64,000 bases of DNA from CAZNXJ01 sp964577115 (GTDB taxonomy: Bacteria > Planctomycetota > Planctomycetia > Pirellulales > Pirellulaceae). The stretch covers positions 12,781 to 76,780 of the forward strand of contig CAZNXJ010000024.1 of the NCBI GenBank assembly GCA_964577115.1, read 5' to 3'. The translations under genes and the position numbers were made by a program. Below are positions 9,124 to 18,513 of the stretch, one piece after another. Position 1 is the first letter of the stretch; the number at the start of each line of letters is the position of its first letter. The notes under the pieces were generated by a model. The model saw nothing but the letters and a program-made list of their open reading frames with translations. It made no database searches and was not told the DNA's origin.

Positions 9124-10245
9124 ATGCTTGAAATGCGGTCCGTCGTAATCGACGTCGAGCGTTTGCGCGTACTGAATTGCGGCCTGGGTCGTTTTTCGCT
9201 GCACCTGGGAACGGCGCTCCGTGCGGCGGCGCCTCCCGAATTCCGGACGATCTTCCTGCTTCCGCCGCAGCCCCCGCCGGAATTCGACGCGGGTAAGGAT
9301 GCGATTGTCGCCCGTCCCTGGCGGAAAGAATCCGTCGTCCGCTGGCTGCGGCCCTGGGCCGTTCCGGTAGGACTCGAACAATCGTGCAGTCTGTGGCACG
9401 TGTCGCATCAGGATTCCAAATACTGGCCGCTCCGCCTCTCGACGCCGGTGCTGCTGACAATCCACGACTTGAACTTCCTGCACGAACGGCCGGCGTCGGA
9501 TATTCCCCGCTGTCTGCGAAAGATACAGCGCCGCGTCGATCGCGCTCAGGCGATTGCCACCGTCTCGGACTTTTCCGCCCAGCAGATCCGCGACCATCTT
9601 GACCTCGGCAACAAGCCACTCCGCGTCATCTACAACGGACTCTCGGCGCCGCGGCTGAGCCAATCGCGGCGGCCGGATTTTCTGCCGCCCGGTCCATTTC
9701 TGTTCACGATCGGCGACATCACGGCGAAGAAAAACTTCCATGTGCTCCTCGATATGCTCGAGCACTTGCCAGACCACCATCTGGTAATCGCCGGTCGCAA
9801 GGCTGACCGGTATGCGCGGTACATCGAGAGCGAGGTCGCTCGGCGACGCGCCCAGGACCGCATCTATCTTCCGGGCGAGATCCCCGATGATGTCCGGCAA
9901 TGGCTATACGAGAATTGTGACGCATTCATGTTTCCTTCCATTGCCGAAGGCTTCGGCCTGCCCGTCATCGAAGCAATGAGCTTCGGTAAACCGGTCTTCC
10001 TTGCACACTCGACCAGCCTACCCGAGATCGGCGGCAAGCACGCGTTCTACTGGACGAACTTCGAACCGGCTGCGATGGCTCGGCGCCTGCTCGAAGGCAT
10101 CCGCGCCGCAGAGCGCAATCCGCGCTTCGCCGACGAATGCCGAGCCCACGCGGGCCGTTTCTCGTGGGAGCGGGCTGCGCAGGACTACCTGCAATACTAC
10201 CGCGATATTCTGGATGCTGCGGGCGAAATGCGACGCGCAGCATAG
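9124..10245 (+). CDS. Glycosyltransferase family 4-like (GT-B fold)
   Basis: This 373-residue protein has the two Rossmann domains of GT-B enzymes. The C-terminal half shows FTIGDITAKKNFHVLLDML, the donor-site start, then PGEIPDDVRQWLYENCDAF and FPSIAEGFGLPVIEAMSFG, the E-x7-E nucleotide-sugar binding motif, and LPEIGGKHAFYW. The N-terminal acceptor domain is divergent. It probably transfers a sugar to a surface glycan or glycolipid in the cytoplasm. Donor and acceptor cannot be inferred. It stands alone, downstream of a plausible promoter at 9002-9030. ATG 9124 is the first good start. Confidence 0.85.
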   Translation: MLEMRSVVIDVERLRVLNCGLGRFSLHLGTALRAAAPPEFRTIFLLPPQPPPEFDAGKDAIVARPWRKESVVRWLRPWAVPVGLEQSCSLWHVSHQDSKYWPLRLSTPVLLTIHDLNFLHERPASDIPRCLRKIQRRVDRAQAIATVSDFSAQQIRDHLDLGNKPLRVIYNGLSAPRLSQSRRPDFLPPGPFLFTIGDITAKKNFHVLLDMLEHLPDHHLVIAGRKADRYARYIESEVARRRAQDRIYLPGEIPDDVRQWLYENCDAFMFPSIAEGFGLPVIEAMSFGKPVFLAHSTSLPEIGGKHAFYWTNFEPAAMARRLLEGIRAAERNPRFADECRAHAGRFSWERAAQDYLQYYRDILDAAGEMRRAA

Positions 10246-10384
10246 CGCAGCCAAGTATTCCCAGCGCGTTGGCCTCCCATCCGGCGCGCATACCAGCGCG
10301 CAGGAACCTCGCCTCGCCGCCTATCCACTCCGGATGCGTTCCCCCTTAAAACGATCATTCCGTTTTGTCCGGGCCGTTTGGGGG

Positions 10385-10414
10385 GTAACAGGGGCGCATG
10401 GCATCCGCTATAAT
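10385..10414 (+). promoter_or_regulatory. Promoter-like element with perfect TATAAT
   Basis: gtaaca (10385-10390, four of six -35 positions) and a perfect tataat (10409-10414) are spaced by 18 bases. An ATG follows 9 bases after the -10, so transcription would begin at or almost at the start codon of the small frame 10424-10705. Confidence 0.45.
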
Positions 10415-10423
10415 CGCCGAGCG

Positions 10424-10705
10424 ATGGGGAACGTTTTCACGGGCGTTCCCCCTGAACCGTTCGATCTAACACCTGACGATTGCCTGACAGTCAACGAACG
10501 TACCTCGTCGCGATTCCGTTTGGCGAGGTCGCGCGACCGAAACGACAACCAGCCTTGCCCGGGCAGCGCAGCGCTGACAGAGCCAAAGCAGCGCGTGAGG
10601 AAGAGGCGGACGTCGCATTGCGGTAAGCCATTGAACCGATTCCTGGTTAAGGATAGCCAGAAGCATACGGCGCGTGTCGTAGTGCCTCTGGAACAACTTG
10701 GCTGA
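10424..10705 (+). CDS. Possible small basic protein, unrecognised
   Basis: This open frame of 93 residues starts at ATG 10424, just after a perfect TATAAT. The product is basic and polar, with three cysteines, a middle segment rich in Arg and Lys, no signal peptide and no motif I recognise. Codon use is less biased than in neighbouring genes. No Shine-Dalgarno sequence is present, so expression would need a leaderless or near-leaderless transcript. It may instead be a chance frame in the 575-base gap between the glycosyltransferase and the receiver protein. The rest of that gap shows nothing I can identify. Confidence 0.3.
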   Translation: MGNVFTGVPPEPFDLTPDDCLTVNERTSSRFRLARSRDRNDNQPCPGSAALTEPKQRVRKRRTSHCGKPLNRFLVKDSQKHTARVVVPLEQLG

Positions 10706-10820
10706 CTCCCGTCACCTCATCGGCAATTGACCGCGCACCCCGGTTCTCTGAAATCCGGGAGGCTCGGGGGGCAAATAGCAAATCGCGCTTATTACTGAGC
10801 GTGGCCGAGGGAGGTATGTC

Positions 10821-11246
10821 ATGCGATCGGGGAATACACACCTCTCGACGGCGACTCCGCCGTCAAGGGCACCGGAAGCCGGGCGACGAATCCTCGTTGT
10901 CGACGACAATTCCGACGCGGCCGATACCCTCGCGATGCTGCTGCGTTTGCAGGGCAATGAGGTCCGCACGTCGTATAGTGGCGCTGCCGCGCTGGAAGTC
11001 GTCCATGAATTCCTGCCCGATATCGTGTTTCTCGATCTCGCCATGCCTGGGATGAGCGGTTTTGAAGTCGCCGCTCGGCTGCGCGCCACGCCAGAACATG
11101 CGAGCATTTTTCTCGTTGCCGTCTCGGGATATGCTCAGGAATCTGATCGACGCCGCTCGCGGGAAGTTGGCTTCGACGACCACCTCGTGAAGCCCACCGA
11201 TCCGGCACTGATCAGCGCGCTGCTAGCGGGCCCGCGCAGCCCCTGA
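10821..11246 (+). CDS. Single-domain response regulator (receiver domain only)
   Basis: The 141-residue protein is one CheY-like receiver domain with a short N-terminal tail. The acidic pair is Asp28-Asp29 (VVDDN), the phosphoacceptor is Asp72 in VFLDLAMPG, the switch Ser is near 102 (VSGYA), and the conserved Lys is near 124 (LVKP). There is no output domain, so it likely relays phosphate or signals through a partner protein. No histidine kinase is encoded nearby, so its partner is elsewhere. Confidence 0.9.
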   Translation: MRSGNTHLSTATPPSRAPEAGRRILVVDDNSDAADTLAMLLRLQGNEVRTSYSGAAALEVVHEFLPDIVFLDLAMPGMSGFEVAARLRATPEHASIFLVAVSGYAQESDRRRSREVGFDDHLVKPTDPALISALLAGPRSP

Positions 11247-11489
11247 AGGCGCCTTCCGCCGCGTCCCAACGGCGTGGTCAGGTGACAGCCATTGTGAACC
11301 GCCCGGGACCAAGGTTTCCCGTACGTTTTTCCCTAAGATCCGCTAGGACATAGGCGATGCGCACTGGTACGACGATTGCATCGCAGACACTCGGTTTGAG
11401 CCGGTGAGGTGCAGGCGGGCGCAATCGCGCCCATCTCGAGCCGATGGAAAACACCCGATTTTCGGTCGTTCCGGTTATGGAGAGACACC

Positions 11490-11702
11490 ATGAAGATTCC
11501 GACCTTCTGCACGTTGACTTCTCTTGTCGGCTTAGCACTCGCATCACACCCGGCGTTTGAGTCAACGCGCGTCCAGGAAGTGCTTCAAGAACAAAGCGGC
11601 TACGTACACGTACCCGACCTTGTTGCGGAAGGTGCGGTGCTAAATCTCGAGACGGATCTCCCGGAACCTCTCGGGCCCGTCGCCGACGCTGACGTCCAAT
11701 AG
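11490..11702 (+). CDS. Small secreted protein, unrecognised
   Basis: ATG 11490 follows gagag at a good distance and opens a signal peptide (MKIPTFCTLTSLVGLALA). The mature peptide is about 50 residues, acidic, with segments GYVHVPDLVAEGAVLNLETD and a Pro-rich end. No family is recognised. The start at 11409 in the same frame is rejected because it adds a charged stretch ahead of the leader. Confidence 0.5.
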   Translation: MKIPTFCTLTSLVGLALASHPAFESTRVQEVLQEQSGYVHVPDLVAEGAVLNLETDLPEPLGPVADADVQ

Positions 11703-11717
11703 GATCGGCGAATGCAT

Positions 11718-11770
11718 CGAGCTACGGGGCGAGCTGTGGCGGACCATTTCCCGCTCCGCCCCGTGGCTCG
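11718..11770. terminator. Long stem-loop between convergent genes
   Basis: The arms 11718-11731 and 11757-11770 pair over 14 bases with one G-U pair and a loop of about 25 bases. It sits between the convergent ends of the small secreted gene and ligD. There is no clear T-run on either side, so a role as a bidirectional terminator is only suggested by position. Confidence 0.35.
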
Positions 11771-11892
11771 GATGCCGCTCTGTCCTCCTGTCTTCCCCCG
11801 ATCCCGCCCGTGCGGTTGACAGTTCCCAAGTGGACGCGGGCGCGCATCTCTTACCCCCCTCCGTAGAGAGACTTCGCCAGCGCTCGGCTCCT

Positions 11893-14571
11893 CTAAAGCT
11901 GAGGCAATTTCTTCCGCTGCTCGAAGAACCCCTCCCAGGGATCGCGCCGCAGCGAACGGAGACGCGCGGGGACATTGTCCACTCGATACTGATCCGGTCG
12001 AAGGTCGTTCGTTAATTCATCCCAGCGCAGCGGCGTCGCGACGGGAGCCCCGCTTCGGGCTCGTGTCGAATAGGAGGCAATTGCCGTGGCGCCGTACGCG
12101 TTGCGCAGGAAGTCGATGAACACCTTGCCGCGCCGCACGGCCTTGCTGGCTTTCATGACGTACTTCTCGGGACTTTCGTGGACGAGTTGTCGCGCGATCT
12201 CGCGACTGAAGTCCTTGGCTTCGTCCCACGAGCTGTACCGCCCTATGGGCATCACGACGTGCAGTCCCTTGCCGCCCGACGTGCGAACGTAAGTGACTCG
12301 GTCGAGCTGCTCGAGCAACTCGCGGATTCGCCGGGCACCGTCGAGCACATCTTCCCAACGACTGTTTTCTCCTGGATCGAGATCCCAGATGATCCGGTCG
12401 GGGCGATCGAGCCGGTCACTTCGTGAGCCCCACGGATGCAGCTCCAAAACGCCGATTTGAACGAGCGCCACCAAGCCCGCGGCATTGCGGAGCGAAACAT
12501 AAACTCCCTTACGGCCCTTCTCGTCCACCTCAACCGGTTTCAGGACGTCCGGCATCTCTTCACGAAAATGCTTCTGATAAAAGCACTCGTGCTGCGCGCC
12601 GCGGGGGCAGCGCACCAAGGTCAGCGGGCGATCGACGACATGTGGTAATATCCAATCCGCAATACTGAGGTAGTACTCGGCCAGATCCCGTTTTGTGAGT
12701 CCCTGCTCCGGGTAGAGCTCACGGTCCGGATTCGTAAGCCGCACGCCCTCATAAACGGCGACCACCTCAGCGTTCGCACGCCCTCGGGGTAGCGAGCCGG
12801 ACGGAGCGGAACGACGCTTGGTTGCCGAGGCGGCAGTGGGAGTTGGAGGATCGCCGCTTTCCATTTCTCTCGTTACCTCCTTCGCGGGCTTGTCTTCGCG
12901 AAGTCCTTGAAAAGACGGATGGCGCAAGCGTCCATCCTGGGTCCAGCCAGAGAACTCGATCTCCGCCACGAGCTCAGGCTTGACCCACGTCACACCTTTG
13001 CACTCGGCCGGTCGCGGCGGCTGATCGAATGGGTTATCTCGCGTTGCGTACTCTCCTAGCCGCTCGGCCAGCTCTTCCAAGGACTCCTGCGTGAACCCTG
13101 TCCCGACGCGCCCGCAATAGACGAGCTGTTTCTGATCGTAATAGCCGAGCAGTAAGGCGCCGAAGCCTTGTCGCGAGCCTCGGGGCGCCGTGTAGCCGCC
13201 TATGACGAATTCCTGCCGCTTGAGGCATTTAATCTTTAACCACGCCGGCGAACGCTGCGACTCGTAGCGGCTGTCGGCCCGTTTCGAAACAATACCCTCG
13301 GCTTTGAGCCGGCACGTTTGCCTGAACACCTCGCGGCCGTTTCCTTGAATGTGATCGCTATAACGGACGATTCCGGAATTGCCGGGGAAATGTTCGGCAA
13401 GCAGCTTCCGGAGCACCTGTTTGCGATCCACAAGCGGCACCGCGCGCAGGTCGTAGCCGGCGGCGTATGGCAGATCGAAGACGTAATAGACCAACCGGTC
13501 ATTCCGTCCTCCCTTCATCGAATTCTGCAGCATTTGAAAATCCGAGACACCGTCGTCGTTCAACGCCACCACTTCACCATCAAGCAGCACATCGTCGAGG
13601 CGCACTCGCCGGAGCGCCTCCGCGACGGGCGGAAAGCGGTCGGTCCAGTCATGGTGATTCCGTGTCAGCAGCTTCACTTTTCCATCGCGGATCAGCGCAA
13701 GCACCCGGTAACCATCCCACTTCAATTCGTGGAGCCACTCGTCGCCCTCGGGTACTTCGGAGGCGAGCGTCGCTTTCATCACGGCCGGTCTATCGGGGCT
13801 GGCTCCCTTCCGTGCGTCTGGCAGAGCGGCGAGTTCGGAGCGCCATTGACGCTGCGTCGCTCGTTTCATCCCAGATCGCGGCACCAGCGTCTGGTGTTTG
13901 GTGGTTCGCTTTTCGCGTTTCACGCCGTTGTTCGATGGAACGTTGTTGGATTGCTCGCCGCCCGAAGTCCACACCCGGTCGGAGGCGGCGGCGATTTCGT
14001 CGAGCGACCGGCCACTCAGCACGCTCAGCGGCTGCTCGACGGTCACCTTGTATTTCGAGGCTGGACGCGCGAACTCGTCGCGGCCCTTGATGAGCAGCCA
14101 ATTCCTATCGTCGCCGTTTCGGCCCTGGATGCGGACGAGCGTCCAGGTGCCGGCGAGCTTCTCTCCGTGGAGCGAAAAACGTAGTTTTCCACGTGCATAA
14201 TCGCGCTCCGGGTCACTTTCCGGCTCCCACGTACCGCAATCCCAAACCATGACGGTTCCACCGCCGTATTCGCCTTCGGGAATAGTGCCTTCGAACGTGC
14301 CGTATTCGACCGGATGGTCTTCGACGTGGACTGCGAGGACCCGGTCGCGCGGATCCAGGCTCGGCCCCTTCGGCACCGCCCAGCTCTTCAGCACTCCGCC
14401 TAGTTCGAGCCGAAAATCGTAATGCAGTTGGCGTGCGGCATGCTTTTGAACGACGAATGACCGACCGCTCGTCTTTGGCTTGGCCTGCCCGCGTGGTTCG
14501 GGCGTGCGCTGAAAATCCCGTTTGCGGTGATATTCAGATAAATGGCCGCGTTTGGACGCTTTCTTCTTCAA
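11893..14571 (-). CDS. ligD: Multifunctional ATP-dependent DNA ligase D
   Basis: The 892-residue protein has the three LigD modules in the order phosphoesterase, ligase, polymerase, as in Pseudomonas and unlike mycobacteria. The 3'-phosphoesterase is at about residues 35-150 (KHAARQLHYDFRLE, GEYGGGTVMVWD). The adenylating ligase holds KWDGYR, with Lys near 283 as nucleophile. The primase/polymerase runs from about 620 (LTNPDRELYPEQGLTKRDL) to the end. It repairs double-strand breaks by end joining with Ku, but no Ku gene is in this window. The start codon is TTG at 14571, supported by gagggag seven bases upstream. It is divergent from the DUF4383 gene. Confidence 0.93.
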   Translation of the reverse strand: MKKKASKRGHLSEYHRKRDFQRTPEPRGQAKPKTSGRSFVVQKHAARQLHYDFRLELGGVLKSWAVPKGPSLDPRDRVLAVHVEDHPVEYGTFEGTIPEGEYGGGTVMVWDCGTWEPESDPERDYARGKLRFSLHGEKLAGTWTLVRIQGRNGDDRNWLLIKGRDEFARPASKYKVTVEQPLSVLSGRSLDEIAAASDRVWTSGGEQSNNVPSNNGVKREKRTTKHQTLVPRSGMKRATQRQWRSELAALPDARKGASPDRPAVMKATLASEVPEGDEWLHELKWDGYRVLALIRDGKVKLLTRNHHDWTDRFPPVAEALRRVRLDDVLLDGEVVALNDDGVSDFQMLQNSMKGGRNDRLVYYVFDLPYAAGYDLRAVPLVDRKQVLRKLLAEHFPGNSGIVRYSDHIQGNGREVFRQTCRLKAEGIVSKRADSRYESQRSPAWLKIKCLKRQEFVIGGYTAPRGSRQGFGALLLGYYDQKQLVYCGRVGTGFTQESLEELAERLGEYATRDNPFDQPPRPAECKGVTWVKPELVAEIEFSGWTQDGRLRHPSFQGLREDKPAKEVTREMESGDPPTPTAASATKRRSAPSGSLPRGRANAEVVAVYEGVRLTNPDRELYPEQGLTKRDLAEYYLSIADWILPHVVDRPLTLVRCPRGAQHECFYQKHFREEMPDVLKPVEVDEKGRKGVYVSLRNAAGLVALVQIGVLELHPWGSRSDRLDRPDRIIWDLDPGENSRWEDVLDGARRIRELLEQLDRVTYVRTSGGKGLHVVMPIGRYSSWDEAKDFSREIARQLVHESPEKYVMKASKAVRRGKVFIDFLRNAYGATAIASYSTRARSGAPVATPLRWDELTNDLRPDQYRVDNVPARLRSLRRDPWEGFFEQRKKLPQL

Positions 14572-14864
14572 GGCTCCCTCACCTGCTCGCGATGAAACGC
14601 TCCCCGGCGGTCAGCAGACTCGTGGCGCCAGCGCATGCGAGGCTAACGGCGACCATGGGGTGGCGAGGACGCCAAGCGACGCTGGCACCTGCGCGTCCAT
14701 TCTAATCGTGCTGCGCGTGTTCTCCGGAGTCGGGCAAATTGCAACCACCATGCCGCGGGCAGTCCCGATTCGCTTTTTCTCACGCATCGACAGACGCTCC
14801 CGCTGTTACTTGGCATGCAAGCTGCTCGTGGGTGGCCTGGAGACGCTTTTCAGGGAGGCTCGCA

Positions 14865-15281
14865 ATGGTTCGCTACGTCGCCATCGGTTTTGGCTGTGTA
14901 CTGATCGTGTTGGGCATCCTTGGTTGGATCCCGGCAGTGGCGCCCGACGGGCGGCTTTTCGGGCTGTTTGCAACCGGCACCCTGTACAACGTGTTTCATA
15001 TTGTGACCGGTCTGGTTGCCTTGATCGTCGGCTTCACAACGCAGCGCGCTGCGCGGCACATGTTCCAGTTTCTTGGAGTGGTCTATTTGATTGTGGCTGC
15101 GCTCGGCTTCTTTGCCGGTGACCGGCTTGACGTTCTCGAGGCAAGCCTTGCCGACCATGTTCTGCATGCAGTCATGGCGCTGTTTGCTCTATGCATCGGA
15201 TTCTTGCCGACGCCCGAGCACCGTTATGCGCAGCCGAACACCCGCATGGCCGCCGAATCACGTCAACCGCGTGGAATTTAA
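14865..15281 (+). CDS. DUF4383 membrane protein, four TM segments
   Basis: ATG 14865 is preceded by agggaggc, a good ribosome site, which decides against the longer frame from 14739. The 138-residue product has four hydrophobic segments separated by short loops: VAIGFGCVLIVLGILGW, a second around VFHIVTGLVALIVGF, then FLGVVYLIVAALGFFAG and a fourth around HAVMALFALCIGFL. This matches DUF4383, whose function is unknown. The FAD-Rieske oxidoreductase follows after 86 bases on the same strand, so the two may be cotranscribed. Confidence 0.8.
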   Translation: MVRYVAIGFGCVLIVLGILGWIPAVAPDGRLFGLFATGTLYNVFHIVTGLVALIVGFTTQRAARHMFQFLGVVYLIVAALGFFAGDRLDVLEASLADHVLHAVMALFALCIGFLPTPEHRYAQPNTRMAAESRQPRGI

Positions 15282-15367
15282 ATGGCTCGTGCAGTCATTG
15301 CCTACTGCCGAACCACAAACCGGAACTCGCTTCCGACAAACGCACTTAACATGCGAGGAGATTCATC

Positions 15368-16942
15368 ATGGGCTCGCATCCCCCTTCTATTCATCCGTTA
15401 TGGGAAAACGCCGGTCTGATCAATCGCGGAGCCTTGAACGAGGATTTGCGGACGGATGTGTGCGTTGTCGGCGCCGGTATCGCAGGTGTGAGTGTCGCCT
15501 ATCAGCTCGCCCGCGAGAACCAATCGGTAGTCGTCATTGACGATGGAGCCATCGGTGGCGGAGAGACGCTACACACGACCGCTCACCTGAGCAACGCGTT
15601 TGACGATCGATACTCCGAGATGGAGAAAGTCCATGGCGAGGAGCTTACGCGTCTAATCGCGGCCAGTCATACGGCAGCGATCGAACAGATCGACGAGCTG
15701 ATTTACACCGAAGGAATCGACTGCGACTTTGAACGGCTTGATGGTTATCTCTACGTGCCGGAAGGCAAGTCTCGGGACATCCTGAACAGCGAGCTGGAAG
15801 CGGCACACCGCGCGGGCCTGAAGGATGTCGAGCTACTCGATCGGGTGCCGGGGCTTGCGTTCGACACGGGGCCCTGTCTGCGGTTTCCGCGGCAGGGACA
15901 GTTTCACCCGATCAAGTACCTCCGAGGACTCGTCGCGGCGGCGGAGAAGCTGGGCGTTCGTTTCCATGGTGGAACCCGAGCGAAAAGTATCGACGGCGGT
16001 ATTCCGGCCAAGGTTGTTACCGATAGCGGCCGAGTCATTACGTCCGGGGCGGTCGTCGTCGCCACGAATACACCGATCAACGACATGTTCGCCATTCATA
16101 CCAAGCAGGCGGCCTATCGGACGTATGCCGTCGGCCTGCGAGCGCCGCGTTCGGCATTTCCCAAGATCCTGCTGTGGGACGAATCCTACCGCCCGGAAAA
16201 TACTGCGACGGAAGCCTATCATTACGTACGGTTGGCCGAGGATGATCATGACTCGACGCGTGTAATCATGGTGGTGGGTGGCGAAGACCATAAGACCGGG
16301 CAGGCGGACGATGGCGAACAGCGACTCGACCGGCTGGAGGCGTGGGCCCGCGAGCGTTTCCCGGGCCTCGAGGAAGTCGCCTATCGCTGGTCGGGACAGG
16401 TCATGGAACCGGTCGACGGCGTTGCCTACATTGGCCTCAATCCGGGTGATGAGGAAAACGTATTCATCGCAACTGGCGATTCCGGGATGGGTATGACGCA
16501 CGGCACCATCGCCGGGATGCTCCTTCGCGACCTGATCCTGCATCGCGACAATCCCTGGGCCCGGCTTTACGATCCGTCGCGCGTCCGCCTACGTGCGGCC
16601 GGCGAATACGCTCGAGAGAACCTCAATGTCGCGGCCCAGTACACGGACTACTTGACGCCTGGCGAAGTGGAATCGGTGGAACACGTCGTCCGGGGCAGCG
16701 GAGCACTCATCCGCCGCGGAATGACCAAAATCGCGGTCTACCGGGACGAGAACGGAACGCTGATCGAGCGTTCCGCGGTGTGCCCGCACATGGGATGCAT
16801 CGTTCAGTGGAACGATTCATCGAAGACGTGGGATTGCCCCTGTCACGGCTCGCGGTTTGACTGCACGGGCCGGATGATCAACGGGCCAGCAAACACGGAC
16901 CTGGCCGAAATCGAAGAATCGGAACGCGCGCGTGTGAAATAG
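15368..16942 (+). CDS. FAD-dependent oxidoreductase with C-terminal Rieske domain
   Basis: The 524-residue protein starts with a Rossmann FAD site (VCVVGAGIAGVSVAYQLA, near residues 32-49) of the DAO/glycine oxidase type and keeps a DAO-like core to about residue 400. A Rieske [2Fe-2S] domain ends the protein: CPHMGC and CPCHGSRFD supply two Cys and two His ligands. This fusion is found in planctomycetes, proteobacteria and others. It likely oxidises an amine or amino acid and passes electrons through the Rieske centre. The substrate is unknown. gcgagga upstream of ATG 15368 supports the start. No signal peptide is seen. Confidence 0.9.
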   Translation: MGSHPPSIHPLWENAGLINRGALNEDLRTDVCVVGAGIAGVSVAYQLARENQSVVVIDDGAIGGGETLHTTAHLSNAFDDRYSEMEKVHGEELTRLIAASHTAAIEQIDELIYTEGIDCDFERLDGYLYVPEGKSRDILNSELEAAHRAGLKDVELLDRVPGLAFDTGPCLRFPRQGQFHPIKYLRGLVAAAEKLGVRFHGGTRAKSIDGGIPAKVVTDSGRVITSGAVVVATNTPINDMFAIHTKQAAYRTYAVGLRAPRSAFPKILLWDESYRPENTATEAYHYVRLAEDDHDSTRVIMVVGGEDHKTGQADDGEQRLDRLEAWARERFPGLEEVAYRWSGQVMEPVDGVAYIGLNPGDEENVFIATGDSGMGMTHGTIAGMLLRDLILHRDNPWARLYDPSRVRLRAAGEYARENLNVAAQYTDYLTPGEVESVEHVVRGSGALIRRGMTKIAVYRDENGTLIERSAVCPHMGCIVQWNDSSKTWDCPCHGSRFDCTGRMINGPANTDLAEIEESERARVK

Positions 16943-17003
16943 CCGTAACGGCAGACGTGGCCGAACGCCCGACCACGTTCGCACGCATCGCGCGATCCGC
17001 ATG

Positions 17004-17052
17004 TCCCCGGCGAGCCCGGAAGTGGGACTCGAGCTCGTCCGGGGATCTTTTT
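17004..17052 (+). terminator. Rho-independent terminator after the FAD-Rieske gene
   Basis: Outer arms 17004-17010 and 17039-17045 pair over seven bases. Inner arms 17011-17015 and 17033-17037 pair over five, with one bulged base. The stem is followed by tctttttgttt. Confidence 0.7.
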
Positions 17053-17067
17053 GTTTATGGCGCCCGT

Positions 17068-18135
17068 TCAGGCGACACCCGCACCACGGGTTTCGACATA
17101 CACGGCGTAGATCGATTGGCTCGCCGCCATAAACAGCCGATTGCGTTTCGGACCGCCAAAACACACATTGCCACATATTTCCGGTAGGCGAATCTGGCCA
17201 ATCCGATCCCCATTCGGCGCAAAGATGTGAACGCCGTCGTACCCGTCGCCCACCCAGCCGGCGCTGCTCCAGATGTTCCCGTCCACATCCGCACAAATGC
17301 CGTCGGCTAGGCCGGCTTTGCCGTTGAGCTCCATCGATGTGAACTCGCGTCCGTTGGCGAGCTTTTTCTGATCGACGACGTCCCACACCATGATGTTCTT
17401 CGGAGCATCCGAGTAGTGTGTGGAGCCGGTCTCGGCCACGTAAAGTTTTTTGAGATCAGGCGAGAAGCAAAGGCCGTTGGGCTTATAGATCTCATCCGTC
17501 ACTTTGCTTAGCTTGCCGTTCTGAGGATCGATGCGGTAGACCGCCTCCTTAATCTCCAGTTCGCCCTTATGTCCTTCATAGTTCATGAGGCTCCCATAGC
17601 CCGGATCGGTAAACCAGATGCCGCCATCCGGATGCACGATGACGTCATTGGGCGCATTGAGAGGTTTGCCTTCGAAGCTATCGGCAAGCACCGTGATAGT
17701 TCCATCGTGCTCGTACCGGACCACGCGGCGATTACCGTGTTCGCACGAAATCTGCCGCCCCTGCCAGTCGAACGTGTTGCCGTTACTGTTGCCCGCCGGC
17801 CGCCGCATCACGCTGACGTGTCCATCGTCTTCGAGCCAGCGAAGTTGGATGTCGTTGGGAATGTCGCTCCACACGAGGTATTTGCCAACGGCATTCCAGG
17901 CCGGCCCTTCGGCCCAGAGCATCCCCGTGTGTAGCCGCCGAATCGGCGAATTGCCAAGCTTGTATTTGGCGAATCGCTCGTCCAGCACCACGACATCCGG
18001 ATCGGGATAGCGGACGGGCGGGGCATCAGGGCCATAATCGCGCGCGAAGGCGGTAGCTCCAATCGCCGCGATCGTCGCGCCGAGAAAGCCGCGGCGTCCC
18101 AACTTCATCTGGCTGCGTGTCTGCTGGCTCATCAT
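17068..18135 (-). CDS. Tat-exported SMP-30/gluconolactonase-like beta-propeller
   Basis: The start is set at ATG 18135 (or the adjacent ATG 18132) because a twin-arginine leader follows at once (LGRRGFLGATIAAIGATAFA) and ggggaa precedes it. The 355-residue product has the SMP-30 six-blade propeller with AEGPAWN, LVWSDIPN, NGNTFDWQGR, APNDVIVHPDGGIWFTDPGYG and KPNGLCFSPD, including the usual metal-binding Glu and Asn residues. It probably hydrolyses a sugar lactone outside the cytoplasm. The C-terminal strand of the propeller (NVCFGGPKRNRLFMAAS) is intact. It lies tail-to-tail with the FAD-Rieske gene. Confidence 0.9.
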   Translation of the reverse strand: MMSQQTRSQMKLGRRGFLGATIAAIGATAFARDYGPDAPPVRYPDPDVVVLDERFAKYKLGNSPIRRLHTGMLWAEGPAWNAVGKYLVWSDIPNDIQLRWLEDDGHVSVMRRPAGNSNGNTFDWQGRQISCEHGNRRVVRYEHDGTITVLADSFEGKPLNAPNDVIVHPDGGIWFTDPGYGSLMNYEGHKGELEIKEAVYRIDPQNGKLSKVTDEIYKPNGLCFSPDLKKLYVAETGSTHYSDAPKNIMVWDVVDQKKLANGREFTSMELNGKAGLADGICADVDGNIWSSAGWVGDGYDGVHIFAPNGDRIGQIRLPEICGNVCFGGPKRNRLFMAASQSIYAVYVETRGAGVA

Positions 18136-18513
18136 GGTTGTTCCCCATCGCTTGTCGAACGGCGAATACTCGGACACGTAAACAATGGGACACATTGTTC
18201 TTCGAGTTCCGAGCGATTGCAATTCGGGAGTTTCGCGTCAGGAGCCGCTGTGATCTCCCGCGAACCCAGCCGCTCGCGATACCCGCGGAAAACCTCCCGT
18301 CCGCTCCCAATGTTTCACCAGCCCATCTCACGGGTTAAGCGGCATTCCCCCCATTTGCTGGATGTTTCTAGCAGTTACAACTATACTGAGCGCAACTTAT
18401 CGGGAACCTCTCGATTCACTCCCGGAATCTCTCGTCCGGGTTCGGCCCCGCTCAGTTGCTGAAGTCGAGGGGCACTGTCTGTCAGTTCGGGAATCACGCA
18501 GGGCAACAAGATC
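18136..18513. other. Divergent intergenic region, SMP-30 and DUF1559 genes
   Basis: No gene is supported here. A -10-like tatact at 18382-18387 faces the DUF1559 gene, without a convincing -35. The remainder shows nothing I recognise. Confidence 0.4.

Noticed and set aside
13318..14184. 288-residue plus-strand frame opposite ligD
   Set aside because: Antisense shadow of a known gene with no protein-like motifs.
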